A stretch of DNA of 64,000 nt from Pseudopithomyces maydicus. Its lineage: Eukaryota; Ascomycota; Dothideomycetes; Pleosporales; Didymosphaeriaceae. The notes beneath the pieces are model-generated. The model made no database searches, was not told the DNA's origin, and saw nothing but the letters and a program-made list of their open reading frames with translations. Positions 1 through 11,600 of this stretch are shown in pieces. Position numbers and translations under genes: made by a program. The stretch spans positions 930,001 to 994,000 of the forward strand of contig JANTUC010000001.1 of assembly GCA_026873275.1 (NCBI GenBank), written 5' to 3'. How positions within the stretch are numbered: the stretch's first letter is position 1; every line of letters starts with the position of its first letter.

Positions 1-809
1 TTGCGGTGGTGGTAGCGAGACGACCGAGCCTTGGAACTTTGCGTGTACGGGTCCGCCTGTGTCGGAGAAGTCGGAAAACGAGCCATGTTCGTTGCCTGAG
101 TAGTTCAGGGTGTGGGAGGGTCGGCGGGCGCTGTGCATGTTCTCGGGCGCAATTGAGCTGGTCGGGCGCTCGACCTCTGACGAGCTCGATCCAATGAGCT
201 CTCTCTTGGACCTGTCGAAGCCGCTGAAGGTTTTCTGGCCTGATGGGCTCATGACGACAATGTCCTCTTCATCCTCGTCTATGCGCGCCTCGGCTCGAAT
301 GAGATCGACCCACTGCTGGGCCTCCTGCTCCGACGTGGCACTCAGGTGGTAATTGCGCGCGGGCGAGAAGACGCCAAAGACGTACTGTATCTTCTTTTTA
401 GAGTCCTTCTGGCGGGCGACGGCGGTGATCTCGGAGAGGGTGATCTGGTGGCGGAGCTTGGTCTCGTCCTTGTCGCGGTAGATGGAGAGCAGATTGGGAC
501 GGAGGACGATGTAAACAGGCTTCCATTGCTGCAGGGCGTGTCAAGGCAGGGCAGGGGGAAAGGAGGGCTCGCGACGGCGGTTCGTACCTTGGTCTTGCGA
601 GTGCGCTTCATGACGGAGCCAGCCTTGATGAGGCGGTCGAACTCGAAGCTGCCGTTCTGGTTGACGGGCGACATGACGCTGGCGGTGTTTGCGCGCAGGG
701 CTTCGAAGCGTGGCTGGTGCGAGGGGGTGTCGAGCTTCATGGGCGACGGGCGCATGGTGATGGGCTTGGTAGGGGTTTGCAGGCTGGCTTCGGTCATGGT
801 GACGGCCAT
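1..809 (-). CDS. PH-domain protein, C-terminus cut by window edge
   Basis: Two exons on the minus strand: 588-809 and 1-528 (running off the left edge), joined by a 59-bp GT-AG intron at 529-587 in phase 0. Exon 1 gives a disordered N-terminus ending in a basic stretch (SVMKRTRKTK). Exon 2 opens with QWKPVYIVLRPNLLSIYRDK and continues to the AQQWVDLIRAEA helix, the beta-strand series and closing amphipathic helix with central Trp of a pleckstrin-homology domain. A Ser-rich tail follows. PH domains bind phosphoinositides or proteins at membranes, so a membrane-signalling adaptor is likely. The start could be 809 or the in-frame Met at 797. It is divergent from the EFL1 gene. The family is clear but the exact orthologue is not. 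Confidence 0.85.
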
Positions 810-1069
810 GGTTGGGTGGGCTGCATCCAGCGCGGGTGTTGGGGGGACGGTGTGTGTTGGCGCTGGCTGCGAACGGCGGTATGTTTGGGAGTTGACTCGA
901 ATATGAATCCTGATTAGCGGCTAAGACAGGGAGCAGATGAACAACGACGGTAGCCGAGCGGCAGGGCCAATGCGTGGGTGGAGCTTGGCCATCGGGCACG
1001 AGCCGTGACAGCACACATGCAGACGGGGGGCAGTCGCAGACTGGGTTGGGAGAGGGGAGCAGTAGGCAG

Positions 1070-1093
1070 TAGGTAGGTAGGTAGGTAGGTAGG
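1070..1093. repeat. (TAGG)6 microsatellite
   Basis: Six uninterrupted TAGG units, followed by TAC, lie in the divergent promoter region between the PH-domain gene and EFL1. The run is seen directly in the sequence and no function is implied. Confidence 0.95.
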
Positions 1094-1469
1094 TACATGT
1101 CAGCTGGGCTCCAGGGCTTGGTGTGCAGGCCAGGGCTCAGCTCTTCGCTTTTGGTGGGCCATCTGGCCGCGGGAACTGACGTACGCCGTGCGTCTCGCGC
1201 ATCCGCCACCAGCCAGTGGATTTAGTGGGGTACCCGTAGCTAGCCAGGTCAGACAAAAAACCCACCGCCGCACGCCCAATCGTGACCGCACGCCAGAGCC
1301 GCCTGCTGCGCTGCCTGTCCTCGCCCACCGTCCTTGGTCATCTTGTATCCTCCTGGCACGTTTGGCCGCCTGCGCTGAAACCCCCCGTTTCTCCCGCGCA
1401 CGTAGCCGCCGACCACGTCGTGTCCCACTGCCCCTCCGAGCAGTCCAGGCCCCCTCCCCGCCGACGCCC

Positions 1470-1470
<1 letters not shown>

Positions 1471-1500
<30 letters not shown>
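1471..1500 (+). repeat. (CAG)10 microsatellite in the EFL1 leader
   Basis: Ten perfect CAG units end 10 bp before the ATG of EFL1 at 1511, so they should be transcribed as 5' leader. In the EFL1 frame the units read AGC (Ser) and the frame stays open into the ATG. An upstream in-frame start therefore cannot be excluded from sequence alone. Confidence 0.9.
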
Positions 1501-1501
<1 letters not shown>

Positions 1502-1510
1502 CCCAACAAC

Positions 1511-4500
1511 ATGCCTGTCGTCGCGCCAGAGAAGCTGGTGTCGCTGCAGCAGGCGGCTGAAGGCATCAGAAACGTACCCCAGACCCCAAAGGCCTCCGTC
1601 GTGTCCGGGCATCCACGCTGACAGTGCTCAGATATGCATCCTCGCCCACGTCGTACGTCCCTCGCGCCTTCTCTTCCGCCACCCCTCGCACTTTCCCTCG
1701 CGCCTTGTTTCGCGCCTTCCCCCTCCCATCGTGTCTGCTAAACTCGGCAGGACCATGGCAAGACCTCCCTCACTGACGCCCTCATCGCCACCAACGGCAT
1801 CATATCGCCCAAGCTTGCCGGCAAGATACGCTACCTAGACTCGCGCCCGGACGAGCAGCTGCGAGGCATCACCATGGAGTCCTCTGCCATCTCCTTGTAC
1901 TTTTCTCTGCTGCGTCGCTCCGCGCCCGACGCCCAGCCCGAGAAGAAGGACTTCCTGATCAACCTCATAGACTCGCCGGGACACATCGACTTCAGCTATG
2001 AAGTATCCACCGCCTCGCGTCTATGCGACGGTGCTGTAGTGCTTGTAGATGCCGTAGAAGGCGTGTGTAGTCAGACGGTTACCGTCCTGCGCCAGACCTG
2101 GATCGAGAAACTGAAACCGCTGCTTGTCATCAATAAAATGGATAGGCTGATCACAGAACTGAAAATGAGCCCCGGTGAGGCCTACACCCATCTTAGCAAG
2201 CTGCTGGAGCAGGTCAATGCCGTCATGGGCAGCTTCTATCAGGGCGAGCGCATGGAAGACGATCTTCGCTGGCGCGAGAAGATGGAAGAGCGGCTGAACG
2301 CTGCGGCTGCTGAAAAAGAAGCTAACGTGAATTCCATGCTCGAAAACAGTGACGGCATAGATACAACAAGTACCCCTGCCGAGTACGAGGAGGAGGACGA
2401 TGCCGACATTTATTTTGCGCCTGAGAATAACAATGTCATCTTCGGCAGCGCCATCGACGGATGGGCCTTTACCGTCAGACAATTCGCGAGCCTGTACGAG
2501 AGGAAACTCGGCATCAAGCGCTCCGTGCTAGAAAAGGTCCTTTGGGGCGACTTCTACTTAGATCCGAAGACGAAGCGCGTACTCAGCTCAAAGCACCTCA
2601 AGGGACGAAACCTCAAACCTATGTTTGTTCAGCTGGTGCTTGACAACATCTGGGCCGTTTACGAGGCCACGACGGGAGGTAATAACGGGAAGGGGTGCGT
2701 GGATTTCCTTTCCTCTTGCTTTCTGCTGTATATACTATATTCAATGTACTCATACACCCTTGAACAGAGATCCTGCAATGGTAGAGAAAATTACCAAGTC
2801 CCTCAATTTGACCATCCCTACGCACATTCTACGCTCTCGCGACCCGCGCGCACTTCTTACAACCCTCTTTGCAGCCTGGTTGCCGCTTTCCACCGCGCTC
2901 CTTGTCTCCGTAACCGAGTACCTTCCGTCGCCGATCAAAGCTCAAGCTGAGCGTATACCCGAGATTGTGGACAATTCTCCGGGTGCTGATTATGTCGCTC
3001 CCGAGGTTAGGGACGCCATGGTTGACTTCAAGGCCTCTAAAGACGCGCCCATGGTAGCATACGTGAGTAAGATGGTGTCCATACCAGAGAGTGAATTGCC
3101 AGAGAACAAGCGAAGAGGAGGAGCCCTGAGCGCAGAAGAAGCACGGGAACTTGGTCGGAGGAAGCGCGCAGAGATCGCCCGCCAACAAGCGCTGGCAAGT
3201 GGTGGCGCCGACGACGTGGTGAGCGTGACCGAAGCACTGAGTGGAGCTGCAATCGGTGAATCAGAAGTACCCGAAGAAACCGAAGAGACAAAAGAGGAAG
3301 CAGAGCACCTGGTAGGCTTCGCTCGTATCTACTCTGGAACACTGAGCGTGGGCGACGAAGTTTATGTCCTCGGTCCCAAGTTCACACCCGCCAGACCGCA
3401 CACGGCGCCTGAACCCCAAAAGGTCAAGGTGACAGCTCTCTATCTAATGATGGGACGTGGCCTGGAATCACTTTCTACAGTTCCCGCCGGTGTCGTTTTT
3501 GGCATCGGCGGACTTGCTGGACATGTCCTCAAGTCGGGCACGTTGTGCTCGCAACTTCCAGGCTCAGTCAACTTGGCCGGCATCAGCATGGGTACCCACC
3601 CTATCGTCAGAGTTGCCCTGGAACCGGAGAACCCCGCTGATCTTGACAAGATGATCAATGGTCTGAAATTGCTTGTCCAGAGTGATCCATGCGCAGAGTA
3701 CGAGGTCCTGCCAAGCGGAGAGCATGTCATACTCACAGCTGGTGAATTGCATCTTGAGCGGTGCTTGAAAGATCTAAATGAGCGCTTTGCCAAGTGCGAG
3801 ATTCAGGCAGGTGCTCCGATTGTGCCGTATAGAGAGTCCATTGTTGCGGCTACAGAAATGAATCCGCCGCAGGACCCAAACTTGCCTCGCGGTACTGTCA
3901 TAGGAGTTACAGTAAGCAAGCAGGTTACTGTTCGTCTCCGTGTACGACCTCTTCCTGCAACAGTTACAGAGTTCCTTGGCAAGAATGCCGGAGCTATCAA
4001 GAGATTGTTTAGTGACAAGAGAGATGAAGAGGAGAGGCAGCGTCTCGCTGATGGCATATCCGCTGAAGATGGAAACGTAGACCAAGATGGCATGGAAGAA
4101 GCAGAGCAGCTCGAAACAGGCCATACCCTGACCCTTGAAGAGTTTAAGAAGCAGCTACAGGATGCGTTCGACGACAAGGATAATAAGGGACAAAAGGAGA
4201 TTTGGGCGGGTGTTATAGAGAAAATCGCAGCCTTCGGACCCAGGAGGATAGGGCCCAATATGCTAGTGGACGCCACGAGCGAAGGCATCTGCGCCAAACC
4301 GTGAGTACAGTACAAACCTCATTCGATCAATCACTAACGCTTACTAAAAGTCTTCGTGACTCCTCTCCCGACCCCAAGCCTGATGACTCTTCATCATCTA
4401 CGCTATCCATGTATTCTCTTACCGACAAGATAGCCTACGCCTTTCAACTCGCCACCGCCCAAGGTCCCTTGTGCAGCGAACCCGTCCAAGGCATCGCTGT

Positions 4501-5071
4501 CTTCCTAGAGGAAGTCACGCTCTCCCTATCCTCCAGCGACGAATCTGAGATAAACCATGGCCGCCTCACCGGTGAAGTGATCAAGACAGTCCGCTCCTCC
4601 ATCCATACCGGCTTCCTCGACTGGTCCCCCCGCATGCTCCTCGCAATGTACACCTGCGAGATTCAAGCCTCGACCGATGTCCTCTCCCGCGTCTACGCAG
4701 TGCTCACGCGCCGTCGCGGCCAGATTCTCTCCGAAGAACTATCGCAAACGTCATCATCTACCACGGGTAATCAAACGTTCACCATCACCGCGTTGCTCCC
4801 GGTGGCCGAGTCGTTCGGATTCAGCGATGAGATCCGCAAGAGGAGTTCTGGGTCGGCGAGCCCGCAGTTGAGATTTGCAGGTTTCGAGATGTTGGATGAG
4901 GATCCCTTCTGGGTACCATTTACCGAGGATGATTTGGAGGATTTGGGCGAGTTGGCTGACAGGGAGAATGTGGCGAAGAGGTACATGGATGGCGTAAGGA
5001 AGAGGAAGGGATTGGTCATTAAGGAGGTGCTAGTCAAGGATGCGGAAAAGCAGAAGAATATGAAGAGATAG
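1511..5071 (+). CDS. EFL1: Elongation factor-like GTPase 1 (EFL1/Ria1), 60S ribosome maturation
   Basis: Five exons: 1511-1573, 1632-1652, 1751-2678, 2770-4300, 4351-5071, giving 1,087 aa, about the size of yeast Ria1. All introns are GT-AG and all phases agree. EFL1 is an EF-2-like GTPase that with SBDS releases the anti-association factor eIF6/Tif6 from cytoplasmic pre-60S subunits. GTPase motifs are intact: AHVDHGKTS (G1), RGITMESS (G2), DSPGHIDF (G3) and NKMDR (G4). The EFL1-specific acidic insertion follows domain I (EEEDDADIYFAPENN, then IFGSAIDGWAF). Later EF-2-type domains include LAGHVLKSGTLCSQ and ELHLERCLKDLNERF. Exon 2 is only 21 nt and ends within the P-loop motif. EF-2 itself is excluded by the insertion and by the absence of the diphthamide-loop context. 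Confidence 0.95.
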
Positions 5072-5871
5072 GGCAAAATTAAGAATACTCGTCAAGGTAG
5101 TGTAGATAGTTTGTGGATCTTGTAGAATTTTACGACGCTATTGGTTATTTACACAGGTATCGAATTGTTGTTTTTCTGGTGCTAATGTCCTATGTCTAGC
5201 TGAGCGTAGTGGTTGTTCCTTGAAGAACCATGCATTTCGTGCACACATAAATAATTCGGTAGTCATGTAAATTTCGGCTCTTGGCCGAGAAGGCGTTGCA
5301 CATAATTATACGGCCGTTTCGAAAAGCCGCCAAAGCCAGTTCAACTGTTTTTAACTAGAGTAGTGTGTTGGCGAAATGCAGCATAATGTATTCAGCTTTG
5401 TCCCAATGATTGTTTTGTGCTTTTCCAAACCGGTCCAAAAACTATAGAACAGATAAGTGTTGCATGCCAACTGTAATGAGTTTACGCTTGAAATTGGATT
5501 AATAGTAATTCATCTACGACATTGTGCTTAACAGTGCGCCCATATCTACACTATTTATGGGTGAATGGGTTTTCTTCAACCAGTCTCGCTGCTGCGCCTT
5601 TTCTATCCCCCACACCAAAACTAGAAATATAGGTCTAGATAACGATATGCTATGGTTATTCCTTGCGAGCTTCACCCACAATTGCGAACAGATTATTTAA
5701 GCGCGTCATAAACAAGGTGAAGTGAGAGAAATTTGCTCCGTCGTTTGCACGTGACTAGCGAGTCGCTTATCTTGGCTTTAACAGCTCTCCCTCTCCTCTC
5801 CTCTCCTCTCCTCTTCTCGTGTACTCTCTTGCGAAGCTATCTTCTTGTCCCTGATTACGTACCCCAGCGCC
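5072..5871. promoter_or_regulatory. Intergenic region and promoter of the F-box gene
   Basis: No gene is seen in this 0.8 kb. It is AT-rich near EFL1. Close to the next gene it has a CACGTG element at 5748-5753 (reading CACGTGAC) and a CT-only tract (repeats of CTCTC) at about 5785-5815 just before the start codon. Such pyrimidine tracts are common just upstream of transcription starts in filamentous fungi. Confidence 0.5.
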
Positions 5872-7675
5872 ATGGCGGCCAAGCACATGGGTAACGGACG
5901 TCGCGCTTTGCTCTCCAACGGGCTACAAATGTTGCCAGAAAAGGTAAGCATGACTTCAAGGCACTACGATGACTCTAAATCTATACTAATACGCTACAAT
6001 TTCAAGGTCAACGAGACGGAAGGTGCGATTTCGGAGGTGCACCAGGAAGTCAAAGGTAAGATAGCCAATAGACCTGACTGGATTCGCTTGAAACTCACAT
6101 AACTAGCACCCGCATGCCTTGAGAATTTACCTGGTGAGCTCCTCAAGCGGATCTTCTTGTATCTATCACCCGATTCGAGTTCGTCATTGATCCAGCATCG
6201 GATGTTCACCTACAGCGCAAATGATTCTAGAGAAGATCTCCGGAGTCTAACGCATGTGAGCAAGACTATCAGGCCATGGGCACAAGAGGTACTTTTCACC
6301 TCCCCATTCATCCCTGCGAAGTTGCAGCACGACTGGAAGACCGGTCTTGTTCACGATTCACCGTCGCAGTGTCCAATTCAGTGTCCGATTACGTTGCTCG
6401 CCCGAACACTGCTCGAAGAGCGCGATTTGGGAAGGAAAATAAAGCAACTGACCTTCGTTCTTCCTCAGAAGGGTGTGTATGGGTGCAATGACAAAGTATG
6501 CGATCTGGTCGTACATGATTTTGAGGTCGGCCGACCTGCGGTATGTTATCAGTCTCCTGTTGTTGACTTGTGTTATATTTGCTAACATGTATCATTGACA
6601 GATAGCTGTAATTCAACAGGCACGGAATTTCATAAAAGCTCTTCCACTTCCTCGCTCCCTCCGAGATAGTTGGAGCAACAAAGTGATCTCTCAATATCCA
6701 TACACACTCCTTGGGGTTATCTTTGCCTTGACTCCCAAAGTCAAGCAAATCGAAATCGTCATGAACGAGACTAGAGCCAAAGATGGTGTCGACGTTCTCA
6801 TTGAGTCTTTCGGTATTAGAGCCACCGGAGCTACGAAACTCGCCCACATCCGAGCTGCTGGTATACTCGATTCTTTGAAAACCTTGGAAGTTCATGGGCT
6901 TTATCCTAATCGGCTGACTGGCTTAGAGATGTTCCCGCAGATTCAAGACTTATTTATGCGATCAACATTCCAACATATGCAAGCCGCAAACCTCACCCGA
7001 GTTACAAAGCAGGAGGGACAGTTCGAGAACATAACGCGCCTCCATCTAGGTAAGACCAATCATCTTTGAATTTACATTCTTGGCTGATGCTCATTCTTTC
7101 CAGACGTGCAGTTAGTAGTGTCTGGTCGGCGAATGGCTCAACCAATCGAGCACTACGGACCGCTCCTCGAAAAGTTTCTGAATCTCAGGCACCTCGATCT
7201 GAAAGACATGTATGAACGCTGGCCAATTGTTACCAGGTACCCGATGATCATTGGGGATTTGCTCAAGCACCTGACCAACCCAGATAAGTTGGTGTCACTC
7301 AAGTTACCCGAGTCATTTAGGCCCAGCAATTCTCTTTCAGCAGCCATGGTAAAACTTAGTAACCTACAAGAATTGAGTGCACCTTTCTCTGAGATTGTCA
7401 ATGACGCCGGCGACATGTTCCAGGCGCTACCCCAGACTTTGCGACATCTCGAGGTTTATCAGGCAAGTCTTGATACTATCAATTGCTTGCATGTACTCCT
7501 TCAAGAGAAGGCAGATGGAGGAAATTGGGAATCTCTTTCCTGCGTTCATTTGAACTTTGCCACTTGTTTTACCAGGAATTCACTCAAACTCTTCGAGAGC
7601 CAGGTGATGTTCACAGCTCTGTGGGCCAACGCAAGGGAGACAAACGTCGAGCTTATTTCCAAGAAGTATCATTGA
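5872..7675 (+). CDS. F-box protein with degenerate leucine-rich region
   Basis: Five exons: 5872-5943, 6007-6055, 6107-6540, 6602-7049, 7104-7675, giving 524 aa. The N-terminal F-box reads ENLPGELLKRIFLYLSPDSS, with the Leu-Pro and hydrophobic spacing that contacts Skp1. The rest has leucine-spaced segments (NLRHLDLKDMYERW, LPQTLRHLEVYQASLD) like the poorly conserved LRR parts of fungal F-box proteins. By family knowledge it would act as a substrate adaptor of an SCF ubiquitin ligase, with unknown substrate. The start is the ATG at 5872 beside the pyrimidine tract. Intron 1 (5944-6006) is 63 nt with no stop in frame, so retaining it would add 21 residues without breaking the protein. Confidence 0.8.
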
Positions 7676-8633
7676 GGTTCCCGGCAGCGATTGAGTTCCC
7701 TGGGGACTTCTCCGTTTCGATGTTCCGGACCGCGTTAAAAGTTGCGTGATCTTTCGATAACCTGGCAATACCGCACAGAATCGATAAAAGTGACAGTGGA
7801 CCTACTGCACCTTTTTTTGATGCTACAACACGATGAGTAAAGTAAGTTCTGGCAAATACCAAATGTGATTAACTAGTTCTTTATCTGACATATTGACAGT
7901 TGATTTTTTTGCACAACCTGTTTTTTCCTTGGGACAGTAGGAATTATGATCGACTCTGCAATACCCCGGCACAGATTGTTAGTGGAAGGCCTGGGAAGCT
8001 TTGCCTCAAAGCGGAGAATATCTTATGAGGAGCCCAATTAATCTTTGACTCAAAAGAGAGTAGCTTTTCATGAGTTGGACTAATCGTCGACTCATAACGG
8101 AGATTAGCATACACGGATTTCAATTGGTTTTCTACTTGATAAAAATCGTTCGTTAACCCGTGAAATTACGCCGATTAAGTGACTGGGTGATGATATGACT
8201 CTTGTGTTCCTCTCGCCAAATACAAACCTAGGTACTTGGTGTGATAGCCCAGTCAGTCGATGGACATGAGCTCCCATGGCTGACGTTAGAGAAGATTCGA
8301 GTACGGTACGTATCGTGTACCAGGAGTTTAAAACAAAGATTCTAACCATTCCACATGCCCCGAAGATATTTATGCGCACGCGACTTCTCGGAATAATTTG
8401 TTCCACGCAGTAAATAGTCTAATGTACAGGGAATCACCGGCACCCGACCGCGGGGGCCACAAATAGAGTTTAGCGATCTGCAGCTGCAGCTGATCCGTCC
8501 GATCAGAAGCTGACCCAGGCGCAAACAATCAACTGCCTAGGCACGTCCATCATCGTTGCCTTGATGCTCTCGATATTCCTACCCCCAGTTTCGTTTTCGC
8601 AGTAGGCGCGGACGCGTATCTGCTTGCAGGGTC
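7676..8633. other. Intergenic, no gene seen
   Basis: Nearly 1 kb between the F-box and CorA-like genes, AT-rich in the first half. No ORF with protein-like composition, tRNA or long repeat was recognised. Confidence 0.5.
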
Positions 8634-11600
8634 ATGTCCGAGGATGCTCCAGCTAGTGATCTTCCGATCGTGGCCAAAGACGCGCCAATCTTAGATCAGC
8701 CGGGACGGTCGACAAGCGAGAGTGATCTGGCGCGCAATGCACTATTACAGCTGGACCAAACACCCCTTCTTTTTATCTTAGATCACAACGGTGACAGATA
8801 TCCGATCCCGTGGAAGCAAGCTCAGGATTACACGGTATGGACACCGGAAAGTGCTCAACAGCGACCCGCTAACATTCATCACGAAGCATTTCAAATTTTA
8901 TGTTGAAGAGATCTATGCGCGAAATGGCGATGAAGCACGACTGAATCAAGTGCGCAATGACAAGTTCAATGTATCGTACGACAAGGCTGGTGAAAGATAC
9001 GTCATCTTGCCCAGTCTCTGGAACGACTTTGTGCACGAAGGAATAGTCGTGCGCATTTCGTTCGGACAGGATCAAAAATGGGAACGATCACCTTCTACGC
9101 CTACAGACAAAGGAGTTGATTTTATAGATGTAGATGTTGACTTTGGTAATAACAATGAGGATGGGTCTGTATCGGGAACACACTCATTAGATGACGAATT
9201 GTCGGTACAAGACAGCGATCATGGTACTGGTGTCAGCGGTACTGGGCAGAGCGATACCGAGGAGGGCGATACCGAGTCCGAAACGGATGATGATGATGAT
9301 GATGGGGTGACTGAAGCACCGATTGCTCAGACAGTACGTATCTTTGTTATTTGTATCCGAAGATCTGATGTTCACCGAGGGTAGGTACGCGCAGTCATTA
9401 AACCGGTTGATGAAGAGGGTGCGCCTCTCTCTTTTGGTATTGATACTAGATGGGCCACAAAGTATTTGCATGCAATCAAGGAAAACAGCGATGCATCTCT
9501 GTCCAAGAACCCTCGTAGTGGTCGCGATCTGACGACAGACACGCTCAAGATCACTCGAGCCTTTACAACTACCACAGAGAATCGAACTACTTTGGAAGTT
9601 TACGAACTTCCTGGCCCAGAGAACATCAATCTCACCTCCACCGTTGCGATGAGGTGGGTTCATATCCATGGGAACGCCCTAGACTGGACTCAATTCAAAG
9701 TAATGCACCCTTAACCTATTTGCTTTTGTCTACTGACAATGAAAGGATACATGCTTGATGCTACCAGATCTCCCAGATCGTACCAAGTTTCTCGTGGCAA
9801 AGACCTTACACAAAATAGAGAAGGAGCACATCAAAGCCTTTCTCGGTGGAATGTTCATCGAGCCGGGTACGGTACTGAGGAGTGATGAATGTAATCAGCC
9901 CGATCCTGGTTCCGTGATTTTTTCTTGTACACCGTACTTTGAACTTCGAAAGTCTATCCCGGCCAATGTGCAAATGGATCGTTTACATCCTGCCCGGACC
10001 CTCATACAATCATACTACCCCTACGAGCCAGTAAGAGAACGAGATGAAGAGCAAGCTTACAGGAGATCCGGTAGCGCAAAGCCTGATATCTTGATCCATG
10101 TACCGACACTTTGGATGCTCAATATTGACAGCAAGATAGTAGTCAGTTGCGGCTACGAGCCCCTTTCTGGCGATTTTACCAATTCCATGAGAGTGCTCCA
10201 AGAAGAAATCAAACAACCTAGAGTAAGCGGCCAAAGTACAACAAGTTCTGTTAGATTGCATGACTTGGATGGACGTGTCTTGCTATATTCTCCCGACGAA
10301 TTTGGTACCTTTCTTCAGATAGAACAGAGGATTAGGGAATTGCGACGACTCACCACTGGCCTATGGCACATTCCAATCCCTTGGTTACTATTACAACATC
10401 AGGAGGAGAAGATCTTAGCGACCCCGTCAAACTGGCCAACCATCCTTCAGCAACGAAACACAATGATAATCGACTTGTATGTTGTAGATGAAGTGCCGGA
10501 AGGGACGCCTAGCACACTTCCGTCCTTTCTTGTGGAGACTCGGCAACATGGATCAGTACCTCCATTTTACCATTGGCCTTCAATGCTAAGCAAAGATGAG
10601 ATAGGCTTAGATACACTGCCCGAGGACGTAAGGCATGCCATAAAATGTATTGAGCAGGTGGAGAAGACTATGCTAAACGAGACTTTGCCGGAATCTGACA
10701 CTGGTGGCCCAGTAGATGGAACATTTACCTCAACAAAGTACTACGAATCTTTATCTGAAAAAGTTTACGGGGACGTGGAAAAACCATTGCTCTCCCTAGC
10801 CCAGATTGGAGTGCCTCGGGGTAATGCTTTCCACCGAAATCATCACCAAATGATCGTTCAAGCTCAGTCTTCTAAGCTTCCTGGAAAAGCCCAAGAGTTC
10901 ACTAACTTGGTTCACGATACGCTAAGTCTGTTCGTGGGGAATGTTGATAAATCTACTGTACTACGAAAAGTATGGGGTGCGATGGAAAACATCACTACGA
11001 TTGTAGAACGATTTTCAAAATTTTCGGGTTGCCATTCAGATCCCAAGGAGTACGATGATCCGGAGTGGAAGGCTTCCAAAACTGGGACTCGATCGTGGAG
11101 GATCCGTACACCCACGACATCATACACTTATGCAAACCAACATGCTACCAAACTCGAACTTCCGTTGCCGAATCACGACAAGGCGCTTGAGGCTACTGTC
11201 AAGAAGTGTAGACGGTGCATTCGCGAAGCACCTTTTAATGACCCTAACGAGGCATTGCAACATTTGCGTAGACATGTTGCAGCTGAGGCCTCCAAACAAG
11301 GCGATTCAGCAGCCATCTCATTGGCAAGAGACGTGAGCGACTGGAAGGACTGGATCCGCAATGATGACCAAGCTCTAGTTGAAGGTACAATCACTGGTGC
11401 TGGCATCGTTTTGGATCGCGCTATCAAGGAAGCGCGCTCGATCTTCGAACAACTCCGTGAGCTAGTTGATGGTGTACAGGATGACCAGGGCAATTTGTCC
11501 AAACTTTATTGCTTTCCTCGAAAATTCCTTGGAACGCTACATCGCCTGCTTGTATTCTACTTTGCAGTTGAACGGAGTATGCACTACACAGAAGAATGTT

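Larger units (their letters stand above)
810..1510. other. Divergent intergenic region between PH-domain gene and EFL1
   Basis: This 0.7-kb interval must hold both promoters. It contains a TAGG microsatellite (1070-1093), a pyrimidine-rich stretch before EFL1 and a CAG microsatellite directly upstream of the EFL1 start. Long open frames on both strands here have no protein-like features and I regard them as chance. Confidence 0.6.

Noticed and set aside
1100..1612. Minus-strand frame with poly-Ala and plus-strand frame with poly-Gln over the CAG repeat
   Set aside because: Both are translations of the microsatellite in the EFL1 leader; the EFL1 frame itself starts downstream and is supported by homology motifs.
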